Source of the DNA: Sipunculus nudus
Lineage: Eukaryota > Annelida > Sipuncula > Golfingiida > Sipunculidae
Direction: 5' to 3'
Assembly (NCBI GenBank): GCA_026874595.1
Contig: CM049306.1
Coordinates: 72,911,642-72,975,641 of the forward strand
Length of the DNA stretch: 64,000 bases
The notes below the pieces were generated by a model, which saw only the letters and a list, made by a program, of their open reading frames with translations, made no database searches and was not told the origin of the DNA. Every line of letters begins with the position of its first letter. Within the stretch, counting starts at the first letter, position 1. Positions 37,163-48,804 of the stretch are shown here, in pieces. The translations under genes and the position numbers were made by a program.

Positions 37163-37560
37163 CTGGCTTCTGTGGCTCAGGGGTAGGGCACAGGACTAAA
37201 GGCCAGGAGATCGTGAGTTCGAATCTCAGCCGAGGCGGTAAGATTTTTCACGGTGGGCCGTCACCTGGGTAGAGCGCTCTGCAGGTAAGGCCGGGCAGAA
37301 CAGCCGGGTGTCACTCACAAACGAGAGCGCCTTTCGTGGGTTTATCGGTGGTATGATCGACCAATTAATGGGAACGAGTATACACCCTGGACCCGAAGGT
37401 GCAGTAGTCACCGGGCCTGGTAACACCAGGATATAAACTGAGAAGAATTAAGCGGGTGATAATGCCTTGTTAAGTAGTCCGAAACCGGAATGAAATTCTA
37501 CATATGTACATGTGCTTTGTTAAGCCAGCATTAGAAAATGGTGGTACCGGGATATCTGTA
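37163..37560 (+). mobile_element. tRNA-derived SINE (family S), 3' end decayed
   Basis: Head tggctcaggggtaggg, B box gagttcgaatct, body blocks as in 24442-24854; the terminal hairpin has been replaced by atggtggtaccggg. No target duplication seen. Confidence 0.88.
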
Positions 37561-39399
37561 ATATTTTAAACTACATGTTTATCACATAAAAAGATTAATG
37601 ACTTTTTTATGGAATATGAAAAAACAGAAATCTGAAAAACAAAGGAAATGTATTGATAAATGACACAACGAGTGAGCAAGTACGTTCTTTTATTACGGAT
37701 GTTGTTATTGTGCTGAATGTATACACATAACTTTGGAAATAAAAAAAGGGCTATAATAAAACAATGCATACTTTCAAGAGGAAGACTAATTTGGAACGCC
37801 AAAGAAAAACGAATAATCTTTGTACTATTTTACTTTTTTGTACTTTGTACTATTTAACGTCATCGTCGTCTTAATATTGTTTTAACTGATTATATTGATA
37901 TATAAGGGTTCATGGGCGTTTTGCACTGAGAAACCAAAGGGGTAAGGGCGAAAGCCCCTCATCCCATCCCTACCCCTGGCATAAAGCCCTTCATCCCATC
38001 CCTATCCAAGGCATATGCCCCATCATTATATGCAACTGTGGGGTGCTTCCAGGGAACCTGACGCTAATAACAACTCTGGTAGAATTAGACAACACTACAA
38101 AATAAAATAAAATAAACAACACAATAGAACAAAAAACTTACATAGAATAAAACAACAGGGGCAAAAATCAGAAACAGAGTATAACCTGGTATACGTGTAA
38201 GGAGAAAAAAAAATAAAATATTTTCTTAATTAAGGAAAAAAAAAAGAAACTTAACAAAAATGCATAAATAAAGATTGTTGTAAACCCGAAAGATATTTTA
38301 TAGGAAACGAAGAAATATTATGGGAAACTTTATCAATCTGAGTGTGTTAAACACAATATGGTGGATGCTCAAATTTTGTCAAGAGTGGGTAAAAAAAAGA
38401 TTAAGGAGGATCTACGGTAAAGCTTGGTGTGACAGAGATGTTACAGAGGAAGAATAATGATAAATATCATGAAAACATTCTAAAAAATCAAACTCCGGGT
38501 ACTGACGGCCTACCCATGCATTGAATTGTATCCTCATCACTTAAGATAGGAGCAATAAAACGGAAATAAAAATCATGGAGTAATTCTGATTTTGGTAATT
38601 TAAGATCATAGACATTACATATTTTAAATGGATATATGTAAGATTGCATCTCAATGCAACCCTTTTTGCATTAATATACTAACCTGCTGGGCATAAAATT
38701 TAATTTTCTCCTATTAGAGAAGATTACAAATATTAATGAACAAAATCTCTGCTATAACTCTCATATCAAAATTGATAAAAAGTTATATTTAATAAAGCAA
38801 TTAAAAGGAAGGGATTAAGAATCCTGAACATATTATATTAATGTATAAGGAAGGATCCATATAGTTGTCATATGAAAAAAAAATGTAATGTGTAATGATT
38901 ATGCCTGTAGAGTTAACTTTTAATATACAGCATGTTATGGATTGATAATTGCGATAATAGTTGAATTGAAGCAATATATAGAAAAAAGTGTAATAATGAA
39001 GCAATTGTATGTAAATTCTTTATTTAAAAAAATAACTTAAAAAAAACATGTAAATGTACAAGTTATGCAAGATATTTGGAAAGAACCATTGGAAATCAGA
39101 GCTTGATAGTAATAAGAATTACGAACAAAATACATTTAAACAGTTATATGTCACAATAATCAGAGTGATCATAGATTTGTTTTCAATAGCGTTTACTTCA
39201 AAGACACTTTGTTTCAAACCCCTCTCTATTTAAGACTAAGAAACGCGCCGATGATAGATGGACATTTTTATAATAGAAACTTAAACAATTATACATTTTC
39301 TGGGTACATTCCCAAAAGTAGTGCATTATTGGGATAATATTAAACAATATATCACTGAAGAAATTAGTTCATGGATTAAAAGAGGTCACTGGTGATTTA
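37561..39399. other. Intergenic, mostly AT-rich
   Basis: Two direct copies of cctcatcccatccctac-like sequence at 37955-38020. Nothing else recognised. Confidence 0.5.
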
Positions 39400-39670
39400 C
39401 AACGTTTTTTTTTTTTTTTTTTTTTTTTAATTTTTCTTGTTGGAGGTAACCGCCTCCATTTTTAACGCTAGCTTAACTAGCTAGTATATGTACATCTGCA
39501 GGTTTCCATTACGGTTTCGGACTACGTGACAGGGCAGTAATACATGCTTCCTCTCTTTTATCCTCGCGTTAACCAGGCCCGGTGACTGCTGCACCTGTGG
39601 GCCTTGGTTGATAATTATCTCCCGGCTTTGAGTCCTGCGCGGTACCCTTGAGCCACAGAAGCCGGTCGTG
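39400..39670 (-). mobile_element. tRNA-derived SINE (family S), internally deleted
   Basis: Minus strand: head cttctgtggctcaagggtac, then a jump from gggagat to ttatcaacc that removes about 180 bp including the B box, then a normal 3' half, the hairpin ggaggcggttacctcc and a long A tail (39407-39427 as T run). Approximate target duplication gtgattKacaa on both sides. Confidence 0.85.
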
Positions 39671-40489
39671 ATTGACAATGTTTGATTGTACGATATTGTT
39701 GTAAAAAAGATACCTGTATTTGTGCGAGTTGCAACTTACAGATACAGAAGATAAGTAAATTTAATAAATAATATCGCGGTATAGAAAAAAGGATAGCTCT
39801 AAAATTGGTAACATCCACATGCATACATCAAGGTAAATGGGAAAGTCTAATGTAACGATCAGGTGGGACGCTTTTATCGAACTGTATACGACCTGCTGAT
39901 AGTGTAGTGGCAAAATCTCAAAAAGGGCCATTTTAAGGAGATTCAGCCGTGTCAATATTCGTGGAAAAAAGAGGAAATATAAAGTACTAATCGCTAGTAA
40001 TCGGGTAGCCCTAGCACCCGTCCTCTCTTACTACGCAACGCTGTGCGAGAGCCCTAGAAGATGATTTGAGGAAACGCCATGGAGACATTCCACATGACAA
40101 TTAAATTCTTATATTTAGTCTGAAGATGTCGTATTCGTTAAGAAATAAAGATATTCTTATCAAATACGCACATAACATACCACTTAGACAGTGTTTGTCC
40201 ACTTTAAATGTTGATTAGAAGAATATGTATTATCCTAATAAACGGTGATACACGTGGAATGTCTGCTCTGGGTTTCCCAGTGGTAACGGGCCGTGTTGGC
40301 TCAACGAGCAAAGGTCACTCAGTTCATTGTCTCAGATTCTGAGACAGTTTCAAGCGCAAGGGTTGCAAAGTTTTAAAAGTGAGTCTTGTTTACATACTAC
40401 AATATAGGGCCTAATATTTAGCTGAATTTCTTGGTCATTCGAATAAAGTACTATATCTCCCTTAGATTACTTAAAGTTTCCTTGTCATG
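39671..40489. other. Intergenic, nothing recognised
   Basis: No coding frame or repeat partner seen. Confidence 0.5.
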
Positions 40490-40610
40490 AACGCACTATT
40501 TGATTTTACACGATTTTTTTCGACAAGGGTTTGAAGTTCTCCAGTTTACTCTGAAGCTTTTTATGCGGCGGTATCCAGGGTCCTGGATACCGCCGCATTT
40601 AATGCAGTTA
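40490..40610. repeat. Interspersed repeat family D with terminal perfect palindrome
   Basis: 40563-40598 is a perfect inverted repeat: arms of 17 bp (atgcggcggtatccagg) around gt. The preceding sequence (gggtttgaagttct, ctgaagctttttatg) matches the reverse complement of 51300-51420, where the hairpin is degenerate. Confidence 0.75.
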
Positions 40611-42935
40611 GTAATCGGGCTTAGCCTCACAGGCTCCGATTGCCACTGGGGGTTGCGGAGCGCCACCGTGTGTCTGTGTAAGAGACTATAATCGGGCTTT
40701 CACAATCTGGTCGGCTAAGTTTAAACAAAGGCCATTCTTTTCGGTTGCTGGATTCGTAGTGAATGTTTCTACACGTGATCCACCGCGGTGACCCCTCCCG
40801 CTCGCTGTGCACGTGCCAGTCAAATACACTGTCACTGTGGTCCCGTGCACGAATGGGGTCCAGAGATGGACATGTTGCGCTTGTGGATAGTCACGTTACC
40901 ACGTGGTTTCAGTTGGGGTCATACACGTCTGACGCATTTCCATATCATAATTTTTCATATAATGACATAAATTCCCTGACATATACAGGTCTGTTACTGT
41001 GTTTATTGTGTTACACCTCCACTACCTATACCAACTCCCATTTTTCTGCTTTGTTATGGGAAACAAAGACGTGAATTCTTAGCTTTAATTCATTCCTAAA
41101 AATTGGTATATATTCCTTATTTTGGCCTCTCCCATTCCTAAAGATGTTTTTTAAAGTTGGCAACTCTGTAATCCTGCACGGTCAGAGTGCAATTACGCAA
41201 AATCTGCCCTAGAGTTTTCGCTATGCATTATATTCCCTTTATCCATGTAATTTATATTAAACTCGCTGCTCTATATTGGGTTACATCCAATCATCAATCA
41301 ATCGAATAAGGCTGCTTCAGAATTTAACTATTTTAGTTGCAACGGAATACCATATATTCTGCACCGCTCACTGCCTCTTAGAATGTTTAACATAGGCCTA
41401 TTCTCCATTTTAGTACCATTAAAAAAACACACATGAAATTTATAAATAATATTTCTACATGCGTGGACTCCTTTCGAGTCTAAAAAAAGAGTGTAGATGG
41501 CGTCACAGATGCAAATTTACGTCCATTATTTGGCAAGTTATATATTGCATACTTTATAAAAAAAAATATAGGTGGCGCTATATACCAAAGGATGTGCCAG
41601 ATAAAGCAACCCAAGATTACCTTTCAAGTTTTGAAAAATCCAATGAAAAAGGAAACAATAAAAACAAATTTGTCAACGCCTTCTCATACTACGGGGTATG
41701 ATTCTAAATAAAGGTGCCCATTCACCTACCTTTTGAGAAAGAATGTATGTGATTTCTGGCTTCCTCTGTATATATATTAATGATCTAAGGATTATTCTGG
41801 TGAAGTAAAGGTCTTACAACGCCTCCGTGAAGGATGTATGAACTTGTTTCTCAACAACGTGTTTGTAAACAGCTTTTTTGACAAACAGGAAAAACATGAA
41901 ATCTAAGGTCATAGGATTCATAAATGCAGAGGCAGAAAGGTCATTTGTTACAAAACACCATTGGCAAAGCTCTGGCTGATCTGACTTGCTGCTAGATGGC
42001 CTTGTTGAATTTGTTTTGATTATTTTGGATTGCCCCTACATATTATAAACACGTTGATATGAACAAAACAAGCAACCTGTGTGCGGTGATATCCAAGGGA
42101 TTACCTTTAGTTTATAAAGATCAGATTGGTGATTTGGCCCCTTTTTCCTGCTGCAGGGAAATCTGTCAAGCTTTAACAAACGCTGAAGAATATTAATAAA
42201 ATTGAAGATATCATGTACAATTTACGTAGCGTAAAATGAGAGAATTGCACATGGGAGCACAATGCCTTTAATATATTCACTATTTTCTACGTCAGCAGCA
42301 CAATCGAAAGGGACATTACTAAGTAATCTGACCTTTGTATAAATTTTACCCCAAAATTGGACCAACGTAAGATCATCGTAATTTTTGTTGTCAGTTTCAG
42401 GATCTAAATATTCTTAATTCATGACCATAAGTGTATATGCACAAACTTTCAAAGACATCTATAAATGTTTGATAAGTAATAGTGGTAAATTTCAGTCATC
42501 TCAATGAAGGGGGAGAAGTAGATGTAGTGGTAAGTAAAAAAAATGGTATTTTTTTCGGCATAAACGGAAAGAAAATAAAGTAAAATATGATATACGGTGT
42601 ATTTGCGTAACTAAAATTAAAACTATGACCACAGCCTAAAATTCCATAAACAAAGTCTATAAAAAATTGATATATACTGATATATATGACTATCATTATT
42701 AAACATGTTATGAAAATCCACAGTGTATGTCAGTATTCTGGTATCAAAAATGGTTTGATATTTTCTGTGTCAACTTTAACTCCAGTATATTATTCAATTA
42801 AGGTTTGAGAAATAAAAAAAAACATAGCCTGAGATTTTTACCAAACAACAATATGATTAATAGATCAAGAGAGTCATGCTTTTTGCCCACATCCTGCATT
42901 TTCTCCAATTAATCCTGGCAGCAATGTTCAGGTAA
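40611..42935. other. Intergenic, nothing recognised
   Basis: Two gtgtagatggcgtca/aaatataggtggcgcta-like motifs at 41490-41580. No supported gene. Confidence 0.5.
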
Positions 42936-43300
42936 ACCAGCTTATGTGGCTCAGGGGTAGAGCAGGGAGATCGTGAGTTCGAATCGCAGCCGTGGTGGTG
43001 ATATTTTCACGGGTCAGCCCCCATCCAGAGTGAGCTGCGCAGGCTAAACGGCCGTTTTTCATTCTCAAAACGAGTGAGCATTCCTCGGTGGTATGATCCA
43101 GCAATGGGGACGATTAAAAACCCCGAGCCCGCAGGTGCAGGAGTCACCGGGTCTGGTTAATGAGAGGAATTGTGTGATATTGCCCTGTGTGTAGCGCAAC
43201 ATCGTAATGGAAATCTCTGGATGTACATATATTTATACTAATACATATAATAGGATTAAAAAATAGGGTCGGTTACCTCCAACAAGAAATGTTTAAAAAA
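42936..43300 (+). mobile_element. tRNA-derived SINE (family S), diverged copy
   Basis: Head tggctcaggggtagagc directly joined to gggagatcgtgagttcgaat (short deletion in the tRNA part), body and ggttacctccaaca tail recognisable. Target duplication not visible. Confidence 0.85.
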
Positions 43301-43773
43301 TTATGATCAAGAGGTGTTAAATGTTAAGAATATATGCAACTCCAAAAAGAGATCTTTTCACATACCAGGTATGTAATAATTATACATGAAGTATAGTTTT
43401 TTCTCCTTGAAATATTATTGAATTGGCCAATAATTCATTTTAAAACTGTTTGCTAACTCCAGTACACAAGTAGTAATAAATGCGCACTGAGGGCGATCGG
43501 TGAGACAAAACAAACGTGACGACACCCGATGAAACTAAACAAATCTAGATTTTCAAGCTTGCTGCATCTCATATGCCGTGCAAACACAGATAGTTTTGAC
43601 AGTTGCTCAGATAATAAGAGATTTTTTAAGTCAAAATGGTGAGAAATTAATCAATATTTTATTTTTTGCACTTTTCCATCTAAAATAATTATCTATAAAA
43701 CGTGATGACCTGCATAGGCGTGCCCCTGATAGCCGTCAGCTGGAGACCTCAGTCACGACCAGCATATAAGAGG
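43301..43773. other. 3' flank of the single-exon gene
   Basis: AT-rich, nothing recognised. Confidence 0.5.
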
Positions 43774-44544
43774 TTAAATCCTCCCAATAGCGAATCCATT
43801 TGCACCCTCGTGTTTATAATCACATTTGAATATACTTTCTATCAGTCCTTGCTGCATTTGCGAATTCCAGTTCAGTCCTGCCATAGAATCACTTTTAAAG
43901 TTATCAATCACGATAAATGCCCTCTTGCGACGAAGCTCCTCTCTACTCCCAACCACAAATTTGTCAAACTTAGATGCGTCCATGTCTGACAAAACAAGGA
44001 CATCACATTTAGCTCCAACGTAGTCCAGATGAAAAGACCTGGAATAGGGGTCAAGATTTATAACGCGGACGCCAACACCTGATGTGTCTTTGATCTTTTT
44101 TATTATATTCATTTGCCAGTTATTACCACCTGATAAGTCTAAATATGTTATGGACGGACTAGAGATGGCCACTATCCAAGGCTGTAAAGAGTCGTGTTCT
44201 GACAACCCCAGATCGGTAACGCAGACGTGACGTGTCGATGGTAGACTCCCAAGAAAGAAATACAACAGGTCACGCTCCTTGGTCAGGTTAATATCATAAG
44301 GGTCCAGTTCGGAAATAAATTTGACACGCCTGATGTAGTCGGTGTACATCTGTAATCCACTCTCATCATTAAGGAGCTCTCTGCAGTCAATAGATTCGTT
44401 GCCAACTCCAAACTGTCGCAACCAATTCTCGGAATACTTGAACCAATGGCCGCTCATTAAGACGAGCTTTATAATGATGATTGTTCCAAGTATAAGCACT
44501 AATGCTATGGCTTTCCTAAAGCCGATTCTCCTGATTATTAACAT
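43774..44544 (-). CDS. Single-exon type II membrane protein of unknown family, 256 aa
   Basis: ATG at 44542-44544, in-frame TGA at 44560-44562 upstream, TAA stop at 43774-43776. The protein begins MLIIRRIGFRK and has one hydrophobic segment (about residues 12-30, AIALVLILGTIIIIKLVL), so it is predicted to be anchored with the N-terminus in the cytosol and about 225 residues in the lumen or outside. The rest is a mixed alpha/beta-looking domain with hydrophobic strand-like stretches (HVCVTDLGLSEHD, SITYLDLSGGNN, VRVINLDPYSR, CDVLVLSDMD, KRAFIVIDNF). The alternation and LDLSGGNN loop recall Rossmann-like methyltransferase folds, but no motif is decisive. Single potential N-glycosylation sites (NES, NLT) fit a secretory location. 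Could also be a retrogene. I do not recognise a family. Confidence 0.7.
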   Translation of the reverse strand: MLIIRRIGFRKAIALVLILGTIIIIKLVLMSGHWFKYSENWLRQFGVGNESIDCRELLNDESGLQMYTDYIRRVKFISELDPYDINLTKERDLLYFFLGSLPSTRHVCVTDLGLSEHDSLQPWIVAISSPSITYLDLSGGNNWQMNIIKKIKDTSGVGVRVINLDPYSRSFHLDYVGAKCDVLVLSDMDASKFDKFVVGSREELRRKRAFIVIDNFKSDSMAGLNWNSQMQQGLIESIFKCDYKHEGANGFAIGRI

Positions 44545-46769
44545 AATTGTTCCAAACTCTCAAACCCTTAAGCCTTTCGATATTGTAAAAGTGGCTACAT
44601 AAAGTGATAAATGATCACTCGTTCCTCCCGTCTTGCGTATGGGCTAGACCAAAGTGCATACTATATGCACCATATGGCCCATATGGTCTATACACAAATT
44701 TACACCATCGGTTATTGGCCCTAGAACGGTGCCTGTGTAAAACTATTGTTTGTTAAGCACAGCCAGCAGGCATTGGTTGTTTATACGCGCGGGTTGGTCT
44801 TATCAGATGCATAAAAAAATGAGCAAACGTAAAGGGTCATAACTCGCACCAGCCTATCCACTTTAAATGTTTAACTCGCTACTAATTAGTCTCAATTCTT
44901 CATGTTGATAAATCAGAGTTTTGACAAGGGAAGAGGCTTCCTCCACCCCACCTTCTTGTACAGCACTAATAAAAAATTGGTTATTTTTTACTTCTTGTGC
45001 AGAGACGAGTCCCATATAAAGTCAAATACCTGCACTCTATGTACATATATAATCATAGAACACGGCAGTACTAGCTGGCCTTGTGCAGAATGTATAGGGC
45101 CAATAGAAAAGCAAATAGGAGCCAATCATGCGCAAAGGGTGTACACGTATTCAGCAGCAAGGTAGACAACTATGATCCCTTATTCATGTACACATGTGCT
45201 TGATATGCCTTTGATCCAGAATAGAATATATCCGCACGGTGACTTAGGACAAAACTTGCGAGTTCAATGTCAGCTCAATATACATAAACGCGCCAGGCCC
45301 GTTGAGTACGTGCGTTAATTGATTTTGACATGAAGTATATGGCTCGTTTCAAGTATGCATCAATTGATTCCATGTTGTACCAAGCCTGTTTCAATCATTT
45401 CCCAAGAAAAGAAACCAGAATCGTGTATAGCCATGGAGCTGGCGTTTGCCTCGTGGTCACTTAATTGATGGCCAGTTGCATAAGAAGCACCGATAGCATA
45501 TACATGAACCGATGATCGATATAAAAAAGTGTCGATGTGTAACTGTACAATAACAGATGTCGGATCGGTAGTCAAATGTGTCTATTACTGTCGGATCGGT
45601 CGTTAAATGTGTCAGTTACTTTATTATTGTTTATGATAATCTATTGAACCTTTTATAAAACAAGCTAAAATGGGCCGTTTTCTCGAGGCACAACTAGCCC
45701 GCTAAAGTTGTTACCGCTCGTAATCAGAACACGTCCAATAAGAACACCTCGCGTCAAATTGGACGGATCAGATTTTGTATAATATTATATGAAAGGATGC
45801 TTCACATGCCCTTACCAACAACAGCTGCTGACCTTTAAACTTCCTAGCCATGCGCAATCAGTCACTTGCGGTCTCAGGGACACGTGGGTCGTGTTTACTC
45901 AAGGATCCCAGATGAAGACAAATTCATATATCCGTTAAGGAGGCGTTATAAGGACCTTCCTTAGCGGTTCATTATTAATACGTACGTACCCCGGGTAGAC
46001 AGAAATCACATAAATTCTACAAGTAAGGCCAAAAATATAAAAGGTTTGGTTCTCGCGTCAATTTTAACCCCCCCCCCCCCCCCCGCATCAAAAACTTTTA
46101 TTTTGATTTTTATCTTTCAAGAAGATAAATAATACAATTTATGTAATGATTTTACATGTTTAGCAAACGATTTGTTATTTCCATGCTTTTCCCTGATCAT
46201 ATGACATTTTTATAGAAACAAACAAAACAGGTCTTAAATAAAATACCGCCCGCCCGCACTGATTTCTGAAAAAAAAAACTTTTTTTGGCCCTAGCCGGAT
46301 GAACAGTTGGCTTCAAGCTGGGTTTACATGTAATGCTATGACACCGCCGCAGACGTTACTCGGATGTATGTCTCTATGTGTAAGCGATGGTTCGCTGAAC
46401 GCACGTTTGTGAAAGGTGCTGACAGCCACAAACGGTTTCTCTGCCATCCGTGTGCGTTACGTTCAGATATTTAAGAATATGATGTGGTATCACTCTAAAC
46501 CTACTTTATGCAAATTACGTCATGTTGTGTATATGCTGTTTAACACAAGGTTTCATATCAATGTACAAAGGTTTCATGGCATTATATTTTTTCCGCGGAG
46601 TTTGTCGGATACCATGCATGTTTTCACGCTGGTTCCACCTACGCCTCCGCGTTCGCCTACGCAAAACTCCTTTGCGGCCCTTGGATGGATCTTTCTGAAA
46701 CCCAGCATACTGATTGACTCACGTGTGAACTGTTTTTTAAGTGTCCATCTGTGTGTCTTTTTTTTGTGA
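44545..46769. other. Intergenic, largely unexplained
   Basis: Two direct copies of tgtcggatcggt followed by aaatgtgtc near 45557 and 45590; a run of about 17 C at 46068-46084. No gene supported. Confidence 0.5.
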
Positions 46770-47230
46770 TAACAGCACATATCTCAGGAGTTGTTCAATA
46801 TATCGGCCTTAAATGTTCATCCATGTTCATCCATCTTGGGTAGATTTCTCGTGCACAAGTCTGGCGGCGCCACCTATAATCATGCATGTATTCGTAGAAA
46901 ATATCCATGCATTTGTCTCAGGAGTGGTTTAATGCATCAGCCTGAATTTTTTAACAAGACTAGTGACGCCACCTATAATCGGTTTTGTGTGGTGTTTTGT
47001 GTTAAAATCACACATATCTCAGGAGTGGTTTGATTAATCGACCTGAATTTTTGCATGTAAGTTTATTTTGTGGCACACGTACAAGACTTGTGGCACCACC
47101 TACAATTAATTACATATTTGTAGAATACATTCACGCATTTATCTCAGGAGTGGTTTGATGTATCCGCCTGAACGTTTGCATGTCCATTGGTCTGTTAATG
47201 TATGCAAAACTGATAGCGCCACTAACAACC
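46770..47230. repeat. Tandem repeat family E (about 130-bp diverged units)
   Basis: Units contain atctcaggagtggtttgat, cctgaa-tttgcatgt and ggcgccacctataatc. The same motifs recur at 63130-63560. Confidence 0.75.
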
Positions 47231-47345
47231 AATTTCATCTCGCTTCCATCTGAAAGTCTTACATATAGCTTAATCCTGAATGGTACGAAGATCGGTCAAA
47301 AATTTTGCATGAGTGGTATGATGTCTGAATGTTCATATATCTACG

Positions 47346-47560
47346 ATTATGCATCCGGTTCTGGCACCAGACCAAGAATCAGACCAACGAGAGCGAGTGT
47401 CGCATGTTTAGAATTCTGAGCCGGATGCACAATGCGATACCAAGCTCTCATTGGTCTGATTACAATTCGCTGCTCTCTTCCCACCCTAATGGTCGAACCC
47501 AGAGAATCTTGCTATATACAAAGCAGAGGTATATGTATACATCTAGGTAAATCATGCTTA
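47346..47560 (+). repeat. Interspersed repeat family B, copy 3
   Basis: gagccggatgcacaatgcgat, attggtctgattacaattc, cagagaatcttgctatat; related to 16520-16640 and 9955-10075. Outer ends gcatccggttctg / gagccggatgc are inverted. Confidence 0.55.
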
Positions 47561-48049
47561 CAGTATCAAACACTTTGGCGCGTTTTTTTTTTTTTTTTTT
47601 TTGCTTCTCCCAGTTCAAGTTCACACCCTTGCTGAAGCTGTTGTTTGCTCTGTCGACCATCAGGCAACTGTTGCTAAAGGTTGGGTTCAAGTGAGGCCCA
47701 TGTACCTTATTTAAATGTAAATGCAATTTGTTTTCAAATAAATCACTAAAACTGCAAATTAAATTTAATGTTATATCATTCTAATGGGAACGAAAATCAT
47801 GCAGTTAATGGACTTAAAAAAGCATCTGCATTTTTACTTGATTTGGCAGTTTGGTATTAAATATGGTGCAAAATGGTAAATTTTATTATCTTTTTATAAT
47901 TAATACACTAACAATTTTGAACTACTTTTTTTAAAATTATAACAAAGAGCAAAAATAAAATTGTGTTTGTATTGCATCTGAAAATGAAATGTTTGTTTGA
48001 TAAACTTAGCCTGTTTTTGTTCTTTTTTGTGAAGATATTACGTACTTTA

Positions 48050-48101
<52 letters not shown>

Positions 48102-48640
48102 ATAATATATATATATAATTTTTTTAAACAATATAGTATGAAATAGCAGCAAGCTTTCCAGATGCTTATAAAATATTCTAATTCTTTGGAACAAAGAAAA
48201 GCAAAATATGTCTGAATTAGCATGAAGACGTACATCAATAGAAAACCATATGAGTTACTTGTGCATCCCCTATGCTTTCTCTCTCTTTCTCAGTTCCCAC
48301 CCCCACCCCCCTCTTTCCCCAACGCGATTCTGCAAAAGATAATGGTTTTGCATTGTTTCAATTTATGAGGACTTTTTGACCAATAGATGGCGCGGTTTAC
48401 CAATTTGGGTAGGAGAGACATCACACAAATGCGAGGACCTCTGGTGGGGAATGTAAAACCGGCAACAAATAATAATGCTGATGAAAGTTGAAGTTGTGGC
48501 CGACAGACGGACATGATAAATCAGAAGTAACCTCAAGCTGGTTTTAATATCAGTTCAGCATCAAGGAAAACTGAATGTCGGTCCGCTTAACATCGAAAAA
48601 TCACGGCAAACGAAGATTTATGATACACCCGGCTGTGCTG
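47561..48640. other. Upstream flank of TBC1D25
   Basis: T run at 47583-47602 and (AT)n at 48052-48095. A CCAAT motif (48380-48384) lies next to tagatggcgc. No gene recognised. Confidence 0.5.
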
Positions 48641-48759
48641 ACGGAGGACTGCTGACGTCAAAATGGCAGCTGGCGGTGTGTTGTGGTGTTGACAAAATCC
48701 GATCAATAGAGAGACCTTAACGGCATAAGGGAGCAAACGACTGAACCTATTCAAGCAAA
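48641..48759 (+). promoter_or_regulatory. Probable TBC1D25 promoter / 5' UTR with CRE and YY1-like motif
   Basis: A perfect cAMP-response-element palindrome TGACGTCA (48653-48660) is followed at once by AAATGGCAGC, which resembles a YY1 site. Such pairs are common at housekeeping transcription starts. The ATG in the YY1-like motif would open a nine-codon upstream frame (48663-48692) if the transcript begins further left. TATA box not seen. Confidence 0.45.
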
Positions 48760-48804
48760 ATGTTTGGGGGGCAGTCCAGAGAGGTCGTACGGATCAGAGT
48801 CAAG
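48760..48804 (+). CDS. TBC1D25: TBC1D25 exon 1
   Basis: MFGGQSREVVRIRVK, donor AAG|GTAATA, phase 0. REVVR-RVK matches the vertebrate protein; the upstream acidic/alanine tract of vertebrates is absent. Start context gcaaaATGT has A at -3. Confidence 0.85.

Noticed and set aside
41459-41701. 80-residue plus-strand frame with basic and charged residues
   Set aside because: Overlaps short repeated gatggcgtca/ggtggcgcta motifs and has no family likeness or splice context.
46416-46769. 117-residue plus-strand frame
   Set aside because: No recognisable family, no splice context, unremarkable composition; most likely chance.
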